Below are positions 8,442-17,289 of a stretch of 52,015 nt of DNA, piece by piece. The notes beneath the pieces are model-generated. The model saw nothing but the letters and a program-made list of their open reading frames with translations, did no database searches and was not told the DNA's origin. Origin of the DNA: an uncultured Muribaculaceae bacterium (GTDB lineage Bacteria > Bacteroidota > Bacteroidia > Bacteroidales > Muribaculaceae); NCBI GenBank assembly GCA_905209725.1, contig CAJLTZ010000003.1, forward strand, positions 1 through 52,015, given 5' to 3'. The first letter of the stretch is position 1, and every line of letters starts with the position of its first letter. A program made the position numbers and the translations under genes.

Positions 8442-9287
8442 TTATTTATAACGGATGTTGTCGATTAGGCGCACCTTGCCGCAATAGACGGTGATGCATC
8501 CCTGCACTTCTGGTGCTTCCTCCCATTCATCGATTGGGAGCAGGGTGCGGGCATCGACAATCTCGAAATATTCCACCTTCAGGCCGGGCACAGCGTCAAG
8601 GCGTTCCACCACTGTGTCGTGAGTTGCGCGGACGCTGTGGGTGCAGGCATATTCGGTGCTGTAGGCGAGAGCGGCATGGATTTCGGGAGCGATGGCGCGC
8701 TGCTCAGGGGTGAGCAGGGCGTTGCGGCTTGAGAGGGCGAGTCCGTCGTCGGCGCGCTTTATGGGGCAGGCCACGATGTCGACCTTGATTCCTTCGCTGC
8801 GCACCATGTTGCGGATCACTGCGATCTGTTGGAAGTCTTTCTCGCCGAAGTATGCCCGGTCGGGGCGGACAAGAGCGAAGAGCCGCGACACCACCTGGGC
8901 CACGCCCTGGAAATGTCCGGGACGATGCACGCCCTCCATCACTTCGGCAGCCTGGCCGAGTTCGAAGGTTTTCGATTCGGTGCCGTCGGGATAGATCTCC
9001 TCGACTGTAGGGGCGAAGGCTACGGCTGCGCCAGCCTGTGCCAGAAGGCGGAAGTCGTTTTCCTCGCAGCGGGGATAGGTGGCGAGGTCGTCGGGGTTAT
9101 TAAATTGTGTCGGGTTTACGAATACGCTCACCACAGCGGCATCGTTTTCCGCCACGCAGCGCTCCACCAGCGAAAGGTGACCCTCATGAAGGGCACCCAT
9201 CGTAGGCACAAATCCGATACTATGGCCATTGGCCTTTTCATGCGCCACGAACGATTCCAGTTCCGACGCTGTCCTGATTATCAACAT
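8442..9287 (-). CDS. panC: Pantothenate synthetase PanC
   Basis: A 281-residue pantoate-beta-alanine ligase. The nucleotidyltransferase HIGH-type motif reads HEGH (34-37) within PTMGALHEGHLSL. FVNPTQF, FGEKDFQQ and the KMSKS-equivalent loop ALSSRN follow. It condenses pantoate with the beta-alanine from PanD, using ATP. It is the first gene of a minus-strand operon with panD, ffh and an ABC-F gene. A -7 element (TAATTTTG, minus strand, 9361-9368) lies about 75 bases upstream. Confidence 0.95.
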   Translation of the reverse strand: MLIIRTASELESFVAHEKANGHSIGFVPTMGALHEGHLSLVERCVAENDAAVVSVFVNPTQFNNPDDLATYPRCEENDFRLLAQAGAAVAFAPTVEEIYPDGTESKTFELGQAAEVMEGVHRPGHFQGVAQVVSRLFALVRPDRAYFGEKDFQQIAVIRNMVRSEGIKVDIVACPIKRADDGLALSSRNALLTPEQRAIAPEIHAALAYSTEYACTHSVRATHDTVVERLDAVPGLKVEYFEIVDARTLLPIDEWEEAPEVQGCITVYCGKVRLIDNIRYK

Positions 9288-9659
9288 ATTCAGTTATAGG
9301 TTGTGCGTTTTACCGTCCTTTGCGACGGGGACTTACCGGCCCTACGCGCATATTTCGCGGCAAAATTACAACAATTTCACGAAACATTCTAATTTTTACC
9401 CCGGAAACTACACAGAAACCGCACTTACTCACCAATATTACGCATATGCCTCCGATGTGAGTCGTCGAAGATTGTGTGTCGCCGGCCAAGGGCCGGTGAG
9501 GCTTTCCGCTTATCTATGCGCCATTTTTTCTCCCTTTCCATTCGGATTTTTTTGCAAGTATGTTAATAATTTATAATTTTGCATTTTATCCTGCAGGCTT
9601 CCCCCGCAAGGCTTCCCCGCAGGCATACATAACAACATCATTAACTAAACTTTTACGTT
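9288..9659. other. Divergent intergenic region between panC and a secreted-protein gene
   Basis: No convincing gene is seen here. On the minus strand there is a -7 element for panC at 9361-9368 (TAATTTTG). On the plus strand there is a promoter at 9551-9581 for the secreted protein. A perfect 6-bp hairpin, CCGGCC-AAG-GGCCGG, lies at 9482-9496 without a T-run. Short open frames across this stretch look like chance. Confidence 0.6.
9551..9581 (+). promoter_or_regulatory. Bacteroidetes promoter of secreted protein 1
   Basis: TTTG (9551-9554) and TAATTTTG (9574-9581) are separated by 19 bases, a standard Bacteroidetes -33/-7 arrangement. Their surroundings match the promoter at 10773-10803 almost base for base. 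Confidence 0.75.
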
Positions 9660-10721
9660 ATGAAAAAAATCTTTACGCTTGCAGCAATCTCATTGCTCTC
9701 CGCCACTTCGATGATTGCCCGCGAACCGACCGTCATTCCCGATTTCCAGCCCGAAATCAAGGTCTCCGGAGAGATGATGTCCAACCAGTTCAACACCATC
9801 CCCACTCTCCCTAAGGACACGATGATCTCCAATCTCACCGTGACCCTCACCTTCCCCGGCACTTACGCCACCTGGGCAGTAAACTCCCCAGACTACGTGA
9901 AGGTTTACGACAAGGCCGGCGAAGAGGTGACTCCGCCCAAATTCGAGATGGGACGCCTTTCTGACGCGGGATGGAATGTAATCACCCTCAACTTCTATGG
10001 CTGGAACCAGACCGACCCAAACACCGACTTCACCGTGAGGGCTGCCGAAGGTATCATCGGCGACCGCGCCTGGAAAAACGATGAGGATGTGCAGCACGTA
10101 AACCCCGCCTTCTCCACATCTTTCAATGTCTGGGAAGTGTTCGGCAAACCGCGTTCCAACAACACCAAATACGACTTCATCCCCGAAATCCCCGCCGGCG
10201 AACGCCAGGAAACCCGCGTGCACGGCAAACCCCAGAACCAGATAATCTTCACCCTCACCTTCCCCGAAGACGCCTATCTGCTCAATGACCAGATCAACAC
10301 ACAATGCGTGCTCAAAGGTATCGACGAGGAGGAAAGCGAAAAGGAACCCGGCACTATGCTCGACAAATGGTATGACACCAGCCTCATCAAGTTTGCCGTA
10401 AGCAAGGATGACCCCAAAGTGGTGAAGATCACCATCGCCGACCTCGACATTGACCGCGACCAGCAATACACCTTCGAGATGCCCAAAGCCCTTATCGGCA
10501 ACAAGACCTGGAGCGACGAAGACCAGTGCGAAGGACGCGCCATGCCGAAAACCATGTTCGAGTTCAACCCCATCAATATGAACTATGTGGGCATTGCCGA
10601 AATCGCAAACGACTCCGCAGAAGATGCTCCCATTTATAATATGCAGGGAATCCGCGTGAATGCCGGCAGCCTTCCCTCCGGAATCTACGTAAGAAGCGGC
10701 CAAAAGGTGATTGTTCGCTGA
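9660..10721 (+). CDS. Secreted protein with T9SS-like C-terminal tail, paralogue 1
   Basis: A 353-residue protein of unknown function. It has a signal peptide (MKKIFTLAAISLLSATSMIA-RE) and a beta-rich body with two similar halves, each starting near a TLTFP strand (about 60 and 202). The last 30 residues (APIYNMQGIRV, LPSGIYVRSG, KVIVR) resemble type A sorting domains of the type IX secretion system. The protein is probably exported to the surface or medium. It shares the same architecture and many blocks (NVWEVFGKPRSNNTKYDF) with the next gene, so the pair arose by tandem duplication. It has its own promoter. No enzyme motif is recognised. Confidence 0.7.
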   Translation: MKKIFTLAAISLLSATSMIAREPTVIPDFQPEIKVSGEMMSNQFNTIPTLPKDTMISNLTVTLTFPGTYATWAVNSPDYVKVYDKAGEEVTPPKFEMGRLSDAGWNVITLNFYGWNQTDPNTDFTVRAAEGIIGDRAWKNDEDVQHVNPAFSTSFNVWEVFGKPRSNNTKYDFIPEIPAGERQETRVHGKPQNQIIFTLTFPEDAYLLNDQINTQCVLKGIDEEESEKEPGTMLDKWYDTSLIKFAVSKDDPKVVKITIADLDIDRDQQYTFEMPKALIGNKTWSDEDQCEGRAMPKTMFEFNPINMNYVGIAEIANDSAEDAPIYNMQGIRVNAGSLPSGIYVRSGQKVIVR

Positions 10722-10772
10722 GACAGCAACTACGGGCAAATTCATTTTTTTGCACCTCCGTATTGATTTTTT

Positions 10773-10803
10773 TTTGCGATTCTTAAAATAATTTATAATT
10801 TTG
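10773..10803 (+). promoter_or_regulatory. Bacteroidetes promoter of secreted protein 2
   Basis: TTTG (10773-10776) and TAATTTTG (10796-10803) with a 19-base spacer. The flanks (T-run before TTTGC, AATTTATAATTTTGCAT at -7) repeat those of the promoter at 9551-9581. About 190 bases of leader separate it from the ATG at 10996. Confidence 0.75.
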
Positions 10804-10995
10804 CATATCCGCCATGGAAAACCGACCCCATGGCGGATGCAACTCAATAACGCCACAACGCTGAACAAAACACGAAGAACAATAACGATGACTTTAACTC
10901 ATATGCCGTAAACCATCGAAAGATTTTCCGGCAAACGAGACAACCAATCTACTGAAAACAAAAAAAACATAATACTAACACTAAAAATTTTCGTT

Positions 10996-12084
10996 ATGAA
11001 GAAAATCTTTACACTTGCAGCGTTCGGACTCTTAGCAGCATCCACAATGATTGCAAGAGAACCGACCGTAACCACAGACTTCACCCCGACCAACATTGAA
11101 ATAACTGGTCAGGAACAGCTCAATGTCAACGTCAAGATTGCAGGCATTCCCACAGACACCATGGTCTCCCAGATTCTCATAGAACTGACATTCCCCGAGG
11201 ATGTATGGTGGCCAACCGGAGCAGGAGCTACGTCTGTTGGTTCAAGGGTTAAAGTATATGACAAGGAGGGCAACGAAGTGCCCCCCATGAAAATTGACTG
11301 CTGCGGATTCGCATCCGATTACAAGAGATATCAAATTTCATTGTTCGGATACGACAAATACAATCACGACCTCAACTACACATGTGTCCTTCCTGAAGGA
11401 TGCGTGGGTGACTTAGCATTTGCTAAAGGAGAGATGGTTCAGCGTGTAAATCCTGAACTGAGATTCGACTTCAATGTTTGGGAACTTTTGGGCAAACAGC
11501 GTCCCAACAACACGAAATATGACTTTAAACCCACTATTTCCGACGGCAATGCAGGAACTGCCCGCATTAACGGCAAAAAGACCGACGCTGTGGTATACAC
11601 TCTCACATTCGACGAGGACGTTTACCTTAATGAGAAGTATCATACCCGCACAAGCCTCTATGGCATTGGCATGGGCGATATGATTGATCCCTCCACAGGC
11701 AAGCCCACAGGCGAAAAGATAGACTTATCGTTCGATGACGAATGCATACTTTTCGAAGTAAACAAGGATAATCCCAAAATGATTGACGTCACCCTTACCG
11801 GCATTAACATTGACGAAAGCAATGAATACAAGCTCAACATCTGGCAGGGATGCATGGGCAACAAACTCTGGAGCGAAGAGGAATACAGCGAAGGACGCTC
11901 GAACCCGGATACAACCCTGACATTCGACCCCACCAAACTCGCACCTATCGGAGTTGAAAGCATCATCAGTGATGTGGAAGCAACAGACGCTCCCGTTTAC
12001 AACCTGCAGGGCATCCGCATGAACAAGAACCAACTTCCCGCCGGCATCTACGTTCAGAGCGGCAAGAAGGTAGTGGTACGCTAA
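10996..12084 (+). CDS. Secreted protein with T9SS-like C-terminal tail, paralogue 2
   Basis: A 362-residue paralogue of the preceding gene. It has a signal peptide MKKIFTLAAFGLLAASTMIA-RE, a shared block NVWELLGKQRPNNTKYDF, a GNKLWSEEEYSEGR block matching GNKTWSDEDQCEGR, and a C-terminal tail APVYNLQGIRM with LPAGIYVQSG and KKVVVR. Small Cys-containing segments (DCCGF; CVLPEGC) are unique to this copy. Function is unknown; export through a T9SS-like route is inferred. A strong terminator follows at 12126-12154. Confidence 0.7.
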   Translation: MKKIFTLAAFGLLAASTMIAREPTVTTDFTPTNIEITGQEQLNVNVKIAGIPTDTMVSQILIELTFPEDVWWPTGAGATSVGSRVKVYDKEGNEVPPMKIDCCGFASDYKRYQISLFGYDKYNHDLNYTCVLPEGCVGDLAFAKGEMVQRVNPELRFDFNVWELLGKQRPNNTKYDFKPTISDGNAGTARINGKKTDAVVYTLTFDEDVYLNEKYHTRTSLYGIGMGDMIDPSTGKPTGEKIDLSFDDECILFEVNKDNPKMIDVTLTGINIDESNEYKLNIWQGCMGNKLWSEEEYSEGRSNPDTTLTFDPTKLAPIGVESIISDVEATDAPVYNLQGIRMNKNQLPAGIYVQSGKKVVVR

Positions 12085-12125
12085 TCCAGCCCCCGCTTCG
12101 GCGAGACAAGATTTACCGATATCTC

Positions 12126-12154
12126 AAAGGAGTCTCCATCCCGGAGGCTCCTTT
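12126..12154 (+). terminator. Intrinsic terminator after secreted protein 2
   Basis: AAAGGAGTCTCC pairs with GGAGGCTCCTTT (12 pairs including one T-G), with a 5-base loop, followed by CTTTTA. It closes the transcription unit ending at 12084. Confidence 0.85.
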
Positions 12155-12235
12155 CTTTTACGCCCTTTTCACAAAAGGATTTTTGATTTTTTACCGAAGC
12201 TTGGGGTCAGATTCGGTTATGTCGCATTTTTTTTG

Positions 12236-12243
12236 TAATTTTG
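12236..12243 (+). promoter_or_regulatory. -7 element of the GT5-DUF4270-CapA-recO unit
   Basis: TAATTTTG ends 18 bases before the ATG at 12262. The -33 position is weak (TTCGG). This element overlaps the TTG codon at 12241, which argues against translation starting there. Confidence 0.55.
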
Positions 12244-12261
12244 CAAATTAAAATTAGATTG

Positions 12262-13065
12262 ATGGCATCACACAGAATCATATACATTTCCCAGGAAATC
12301 TTCCCCTACCTCAACGTTGGGCCTAACGGCCAGCTCTGCCGCACACTTCCGCAGGCCATGCAGCAGCGCAAATATCAGGTGCGCACCTTCATGCCCGACT
12401 TCGGCGACATCAACGAGCGCCGCAACCAGCTCCACGAAGTGATTCGCCTCAGCGGAATGAACATCGCAATCAGCAACAACGACCATCCGCTCGTGGTAAA
12501 AGTGGCCTCGATGCACCCCTCCCGCATCCAGGTATATTTCATCGACAACGATGACTATTTCCAGAAAGAGGCCAACGACAGCGACTCCTTCGGTTCCAAC
12601 CGCGCCGAAAACGACGAGCGCGTGATTTTCTTCGCACGCGGCACTGTGGACACCGCCAAGAAACTCTGCTGGGAACCGGACTTCTTCCATGTGACCGGCT
12701 GGATCTCGGCCCTCACGCCCCTCTATATCCGCAGCATCTATGGCGACGCTTTCCGCAATTCGAGGATTATCTACAGCGTGATGCCCGAAAACGAGACCGC
12801 ACCCATCGACACCGCCATCTTCGACAAACTGAAGGAGGAGGGCATCGACCCCGCACTTATCGAGGAATTCCGCCAGCTTCCCGCCGACAATAATTTCCTG
12901 CATCATATCGGCATCCAGTATAGCGATGCAGTGGTGTTCCAGGGCGTGGAACCCGACGCGACCCTACTTGCGCGTGCCGAAGCGCGCGGCATCCCGGTGC
13001 TCCGCATCGACGCCGACAGCGACCACGCCGCCGAACTCGACGAATTTTATAAGAGCCTGCAATGA
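12262..13065 (+). CDS. Glycogen/starch synthase-like protein, GT5 N-terminal domain only
   Basis: About 267 residues resembling the starch-synthase catalytic (GT5) N-terminal domain in the short Bacteroidetes form: ISQEIFPYL, TFMPDFGDINERRNQLHEVIRLSGMN, VYFIDNDDYF and the CWEPDFFHVTGWISAL segment. Full glycogen synthases are about 480 residues; the C-terminal half of the GT-B fold is absent, so the protein cannot have a complete GT-B active site alone. The ADP-glucose-binding KxGGL loop is also not preserved (reads VGPNGQL). Start chosen at ATG 12262 because the upstream TTG lies in the promoter. Its 3' end overlaps the DUF4270 gene by 4 bases. The role in glycogen synthesis is assumed from family naming. 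Confidence 0.75.
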   Translation: MASHRIIYISQEIFPYLNVGPNGQLCRTLPQAMQQRKYQVRTFMPDFGDINERRNQLHEVIRLSGMNIAISNNDHPLVVKVASMHPSRIQVYFIDNDDYFQKEANDSDSFGSNRAENDERVIFFARGTVDTAKKLCWEPDFFHVTGWISALTPLYIRSIYGDAFRNSRIIYSVMPENETAPIDTAIFDKLKEEGIDPALIEEFRQLPADNNFLHHIGIQYSDAVVFQGVEPDATLLARAEARGIPVLRIDADSDHAAELDEFYKSLQ

Positions 13066-14501
13066 AAATGCTCCGCACCCTCAAGGCGCTTGCCGCCGCA
13101 GCAATCCTCTCCCTTCCTTTGGCTTCATGCCAGGAGGATGTAAGCGATATCGGCACGTCGCTGATCCAGGGAGAGGTGACCATCACCGTAGACTCCCTCG
13201 CCACTCCCGTCAAGGCCGAGACACAATATGTAGGCGCCTATGACGCCCGCACCCTCACAAAACTCTTAGGCCGCATCAATGTGCCTGAATATGGCCGACT
13301 CGACTGCTCCTTCGTGAGCCAGTTGCTTGCCGCCACGCGCCTCACAATCCCCGACTCAATACAGCAGGCAGACTCGATGCGTCTGATGCTCACCGTGCCC
13401 CGCGGCGCCCTTACCGGCGACTCCCTCGCCCCTCAGCAGCTTCGCGCATACCGCCTCTCCTCTCCCCTGCCCGACACCATCTCCTCCAATTATGACCCGC
13501 GCAAGCATCAGCGGCTCGATGCCTCCAATCTACTCGGCTCGGCAAGCTACACTCTTTCCAATATCGCCAACGATTCCCTCTTCCACAAACAGGGATATAT
13601 CCGCATCCCCGTGAAGATGCCGGAGACGCTCAAGGAGGAGGTGTTCAGAAAATACCGCGCCAACGACCCGATTTTCCAATGGCCGGCCACCTTCAACGAC
13701 TGGTTCAAGGGAATCTATGTGGAGCAGAATTTCGGCAACGGATGCATCGCCCGCATCTCGGGCGCGGAAATGCTTCTTTACTGGACAAGTTCGGAACAGG
13801 TTTATGAAAAGACCGGCACCGACTCGGAAGGCAAGGATATCTACGAATATGTGACTCGCACTAAGCGCGACTCCATCTGCGTCTTTGCCAGCCAGCCGGA
13901 GGTTCTCAGCAGCAACATCATCAGCTATGTTATGGCCGAATCGCTCAAGGAGCGCATCTCCCGGGGGGAGACAATAATCACCTCTCCCGGCGGCACTATG
14001 GCTGAGATCCGCTTCCCTGTGGACGACCTTCTCAATAAATTTGAATCAGCCAATAATGGCGTGTCGGTGGTGTCGTCACTGCGATTTCAGATTCCGGCCA
14101 ATACGGTGCGCAACGACCACGGTATCGGCGTGGCCCCCTGGCTGCTGATGGTGAAGGCTTCGGAACGCGAGGAGTTTTTCAAAAACAACCGCGTGCCCGA
14201 TGGCAAGACATCCTTCTATGCGGCTTACAATTCCACATTGGGTTGCTACCAGTTTAACGGCATGCGCTCATATTTCCTGGATATGCTTGAGCGCAAGCAG
14301 CGCGGCGAGACCGTGAGCGAGGAGGATATGACCTTCACTATCCTGCCTGTGCTTATCACCACGGAAAGCCAGTCGAACTATAACAGCACCACGGAATATG
14401 TGACCCGCTGCGCGCCATATGTGGCCATCCCCACAATGACGCAGCTCCACACTGACCGTGCCGTGATATGCTTCACATTCTCCTCGCAGGAGATTGAATA
14501 A
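13062..14501 (+). CDS. DUF4270 family lipoprotein
   Basis: A 479-residue lipoprotein with signal peptide and lipobox LASC (Cys about residue 23), then QEDVSDIGTSLI typical of DUF4270. The family is restricted to Bacteroidetes and its function is not established. The body is beta-rich with no recognised catalytic motif. It overlaps the GT5-like gene by ATGA, so it is translationally coupled to it, and it is followed after 24 bases by the CapA-like gene. This gene order is common near glycogen synthase homologues in the phylum, which suggests a shared unit rather than chance. Confidence 0.8.
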   Translation: MKMLRTLKALAAAAILSLPLASCQEDVSDIGTSLIQGEVTITVDSLATPVKAETQYVGAYDARTLTKLLGRINVPEYGRLDCSFVSQLLAATRLTIPDSIQQADSMRLMLTVPRGALTGDSLAPQQLRAYRLSSPLPDTISSNYDPRKHQRLDASNLLGSASYTLSNIANDSLFHKQGYIRIPVKMPETLKEEVFRKYRANDPIFQWPATFNDWFKGIYVEQNFGNGCIARISGAEMLLYWTSSEQVYEKTGTDSEGKDIYEYVTRTKRDSICVFASQPEVLSSNIISYVMAESLKERISRGETIITSPGGTMAEIRFPVDDLLNKFESANNGVSVVSSLRFQIPANTVRNDHGIGVAPWLLMVKASEREEFFKNNRVPDGKTSFYAAYNSTLGCYQFNGMRSYFLDMLERKQRGETVSEEDMTFTILPVLITTESQSNYNSTTEYVTRCAPYVAIPTMTQLHTDRAVICFTFSSQEIE

Positions 14502-14525
14502 TCCATTCTCCTTTCATCCATTGAT

Positions 14526-15605
14526 ATGACTCTTCTCTTCAGCCTCCTCGGTTTCCTCACAGGAGCAGCATCCACCGGCGCGCCACAGAGCGCCGAACTT
14601 CTCTTCGCCGGCGACGCCATGCAGCATCAGGCGCAGCTCGACCGCGCCCGTGAACTCGGCGGCAACTCCTACGATTATTCCGACTGCTTCACGCTCCTGG
14701 CACCGGAAGTGACCCGTGCCGATTATGCCGTGTGCAATCTGGAGGTGCCCCTCGGTGGTGGCCCGGATTATTCCGGATATCCTTGCTTCTCGGCGCCCGA
14801 CAGTTATGCGCAGGCCCTCAAGGATGCAGGATTCGACATGATGCTGACGGCCAACAATCATTGCCTCGACCGTGGCGACCGCGCCGCACGACGCACGCTT
14901 ACTGCTCTCGACTCTCTCGGCATCGACCATGTGGGCACATTCCGCGATTCCCTGCAACGCCTCGAGAAGGTGCCTTTCATCAAGAATATCAATGGCATCC
15001 GCTTCGGGTTTCTCAATTACACTTACGGCACCAACGGCATACCACCGCGCGACGGCATGGAGGTGGCGCTCATCGACAAGCTGCGCATGGCTCAGGAGAT
15101 AAAGAAGACCCGCGATGCCGGCGCCGAGATTGTGGTTGTGGCCGTGCACTGGGGCATTGAGTATGTGCTGCTTCCCAATTCGAGCCAGAAGGATTTGGCA
15201 CAGTTTCTTGTGAATCAGGGCGTGGATATGATTATCGGCGGCCATCCGCATGTGATCCAGCCGATGGAGATGGTGCGCAATGAGAAGGAGGGGAAGGATG
15301 TGCTTCTTGTGTATAGTTTAGGGAATCTGATTTCTAATATGAAGACCGCCGACACCCGAGGTGGCGCATTGGTTCGCGCCCGCGTGACGCGCGATGCACA
15401 GGGACGCGCCCGCGTGACAGGTGCCGATTATGACACCTTCTTCAGCGCCAAGCCCGCTGGAGGACGCACTAATTTCAAGGTGATACCCTCATGGATGCCG
15501 GAGAGCATCCCGGCTGCACAACGCGCCCACTGGGAGATTTTCGACCGCGGCGCCCAGCGCATCTTCGACGCCAACAACAAGAACGTCCCCCGCAAACACC
15601 GCTAA
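14526..15605 (+). CDS. CapA/PgsA-family metallophosphatase-like protein
   Basis: A 359-residue protein with a short hydrophobic N-terminus. The calcineurin-like CapA motif set appears in order: FAGDAMQH (27-34), NLEVPL, ANNHCLD, VHWGIEY and GGHPHVIQP, giving the His/Asp/Asn ligands of a two-metal site. Bacillus CapA takes part in poly-gamma-glutamate export and anchoring, but most Bacteroidetes homologues have no known substrate and may act as envelope phosphatases. It lies between the DUF4270 lipoprotein gene and recO. Its stop codon abuts a 23-base hairpin element also found after dnaX. Confidence 0.83.
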   Translation: MTLLFSLLGFLTGAASTGAPQSAELLFAGDAMQHQAQLDRARELGGNSYDYSDCFTLLAPEVTRADYAVCNLEVPLGGGPDYSGYPCFSAPDSYAQALKDAGFDMMLTANNHCLDRGDRAARRTLTALDSLGIDHVGTFRDSLQRLEKVPFIKNINGIRFGFLNYTYGTNGIPPRDGMEVALIDKLRMAQEIKKTRDAGAEIVVVAVHWGIEYVLLPNSSQKDLAQFLVNQGVDMIIGGHPHVIQPMEMVRNEKEGKDVLLVYSLGNLISNMKTADTRGGALVRARVTRDAQGRARVTGADYDTFFSAKPAGGRTNFKVIPSWMPESIPAAQRAHWEIFDRGAQRIFDANNKNVPRKHR

Positions 15606-15627
15606 GTCGCGGAGCGACTGCCCTATT
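15605..15627 (+). repeat. 23-base hairpin element, copy 1
   Basis: AGTCGC-GGA-GCGACT followed by GCCCTATT, beginning in the stop codon of the CapA-like gene. An identical 23-base copy lies on the minus strand just after dnaX (18457-18479). Both sit in the same orientation at a gene 3' end, so they may be weak terminators or REP-like elements. Confidence 0.75.
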
Positions 15628-15639
15628 AATTGGAACACT

Positions 15640-16365
15640 TTGGAGCGGATCAGCAGTATAGTGATTGGTCTGGTGAAGCATTCCGACCGGCATAATGTGG
15701 CCACGCTTTTCACCCGTGAGCGTGGGCGCATGGCGATGCTTGTGCCCGCTGCCTCCAAGAGTCGCCAGGGCGCTGCCCGCAGTGCGCGCCTCATGCCCCT
15801 TTCCGTTATTTCCGCTGACGTACGCATCGATGCCACCCGCGAACTGCAGACTCTCCGTTCGCCACAGCGCTTGCGAGTTTGGCGCGATATATATTTCAAT
15901 CCTGTAAAAAGCGCCTTAGCCCTTTTCCTCAGTGAATTTCTTAACGCTTATCTCCGCTATGCCGAAAGTGATCCAAGGCTTTGGGATTTCATCGTCAACT
16001 CACTCCAACTTCTCGATGACGCCCCCGGCGCCGACGCCAATTTTCATCTCGCGTTTCTTATCGGGTTACTCCCTTATGCAGGCATAAGTCCCGACATAGC
16101 AGGTTGGCGCCCCGGTCTATGGCTCGACATGCGCGACGGCACACTGAAAACCTTTGCTCCCCTGCATCGCGACCGCCTCACACCGGAAGAGACCTCCGCC
16201 CTGCCGGCGTTGATGCGCATCACTCCGCGCAATGCGTCCCGATTCAAAATGAATGGCGCGCAAAGACGAATTGTCCTTGCACGCCTGATGCAATATTATG
16301 CCGTGCATTTCCCCGGCATGAGTTCACTGAAATCTCCCGAAATCCTCCGAGAATTATTCAGCTAA
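15640..16365 (+). CDS. recO: DNA repair protein RecO
   Basis: A 241-residue RecO: an N-terminal OB fold (SSIVIGLVKHSDRHNVATLFTRERGRMAMLVP) followed by a helical C-terminal domain. RecO works with RecR to load RecA on SSB-coated gaps. The only plausible start is TTG at 15640, which gives the normal N-terminus; no in-frame ATG precedes the OB fold. The zinc-binding cysteines seen in some RecO proteins are absent. The last bases overlap the end of corA on the other strand. Confidence 0.88.
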   Translation: MERISSIVIGLVKHSDRHNVATLFTRERGRMAMLVPAASKSRQGAARSARLMPLSVISADVRIDATRELQTLRSPQRLRVWRDIYFNPVKSALALFLSEFLNAYLRYAESDPRLWDFIVNSLQLLDDAPGADANFHLAFLIGLLPYAGISPDIAGWRPGLWLDMRDGTLKTFAPLHRDRLTPEETSALPALMRITPRNASRFKMNGAQRRIVLARLMQYYAVHFPGMSSLKSPEILRELFS

Positions 16366-17285
16366 ACCCACTTCACTTTCTTAAGAATCCAGAAAGTGAC
16401 CAGAGCCAAGGTCATACTCGCCGCTATTATAAGAAAGAAGGCATACTTGCTGCTGCCAAACGCCACGGCCACATTCATGCCGTAGAAACTCGCTATCAGA
16501 GTGGGAATCATCAGCACAATCGACACCACGGTCATCTTCTTCATGATATCGTTGACATTATTTGAGATGATTGATTCCAGAGAGTCCTGCATTCCCATGA
16601 GAATCGTGGAATAGACATTGATGGTATTGGCGGCCTGTCTTATCTCGACATCCACATCATCAAGAAGTGCGGCATCATATTTATCGGCAAATAGATGAGG
16701 CATTCGTTCGAGAAGCATCTGGTTGCCTTGGATTGAGGTGTTGAAATACACGAGTGAGTTCTGCACGTGCATTATCTCGATAAGCCATTCATTGCGCACC
16801 TTGCGTCCAATCTGGTCTTCGGCCTTATCCACATCCCGGTGAATCTCTTTCAGATAGCGGAGAAACCAATATGTGGTGCTGTATTCGAGGCGGAGGATAA
16901 AGTCGGCCTGCTGGTCGATATGAATCCCCTTTATGCGCGTATAGTCAATGAAATCGGGGATTAGTTCCGACTTGGCATAGCATATGGTCACCACCACCTC
17001 GTTGCAGAGGATGATTCCGAGAGGCACTGTGCGATAAGGCACACGCTCGCCGGAACGTGTCTTCACAGGAATCCGCAGAATGGTCAGCATCCATTCTCCC
17101 TCATGGTCGAAGCGCGGAAGCTCCTCCATATCCGCCACACTCTCGATGAAAGAGGTGGGCACGTTGAGTTCATCGGTGAGGAAGCGGATGTCCGACGCGT
17201 CGGGGCATTCCACATTGACCCAGCAATGCGGAAGCCACACGTCGTTTTCCACGAAACCATTCTCGTTGCGGAAAAACTTTTTCAT
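16362..17285 (-). CDS. corA: CorA-family Mg2+/divalent cation channel
   Basis: A 307-residue protein with a long acidic cytoplasmic domain and two C-terminal transmembrane helices. The GMN selectivity motif is present (SFYGMNVAVAF) at the end of the first helix, and the C-terminus is basic (LKKVKWV), as in CorA pentamers. It mediates Mg2+ (or Co2+/Ni2+) influx across the inner membrane. It follows the nitroreductase gene after 4 bases and is probably co-transcribed with it. The stop overlaps the stop of recO. Confidence 0.92.
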   Translation of the reverse strand: MKKFFRNENGFVENDVWLPHCWVNVECPDASDIRFLTDELNVPTSFIESVADMEELPRFDHEGEWMLTILRIPVKTRSGERVPYRTVPLGIILCNEVVVTICYAKSELIPDFIDYTRIKGIHIDQQADFILRLEYSTTYWFLRYLKEIHRDVDKAEDQIGRKVRNEWLIEIMHVQNSLVYFNTSIQGNQMLLERMPHLFADKYDAALLDDVDVEIRQAANTINVYSTILMGMQDSLESIISNNVNDIMKKMTVVSIVLMIPTLIASFYGMNVAVAFGSSKYAFFLIIAASMTLALVTFWILKKVKWV

Positions 17286-17289
17286 TTCA

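Noticed and set aside
9690..10868. Minus-strand frame of 392 codons opposite secreted protein 1
   Set aside because: The plus-strand gene has a signal peptide, a sorting tail and a promoter. The antisense frame has low-complexity content and no start context.
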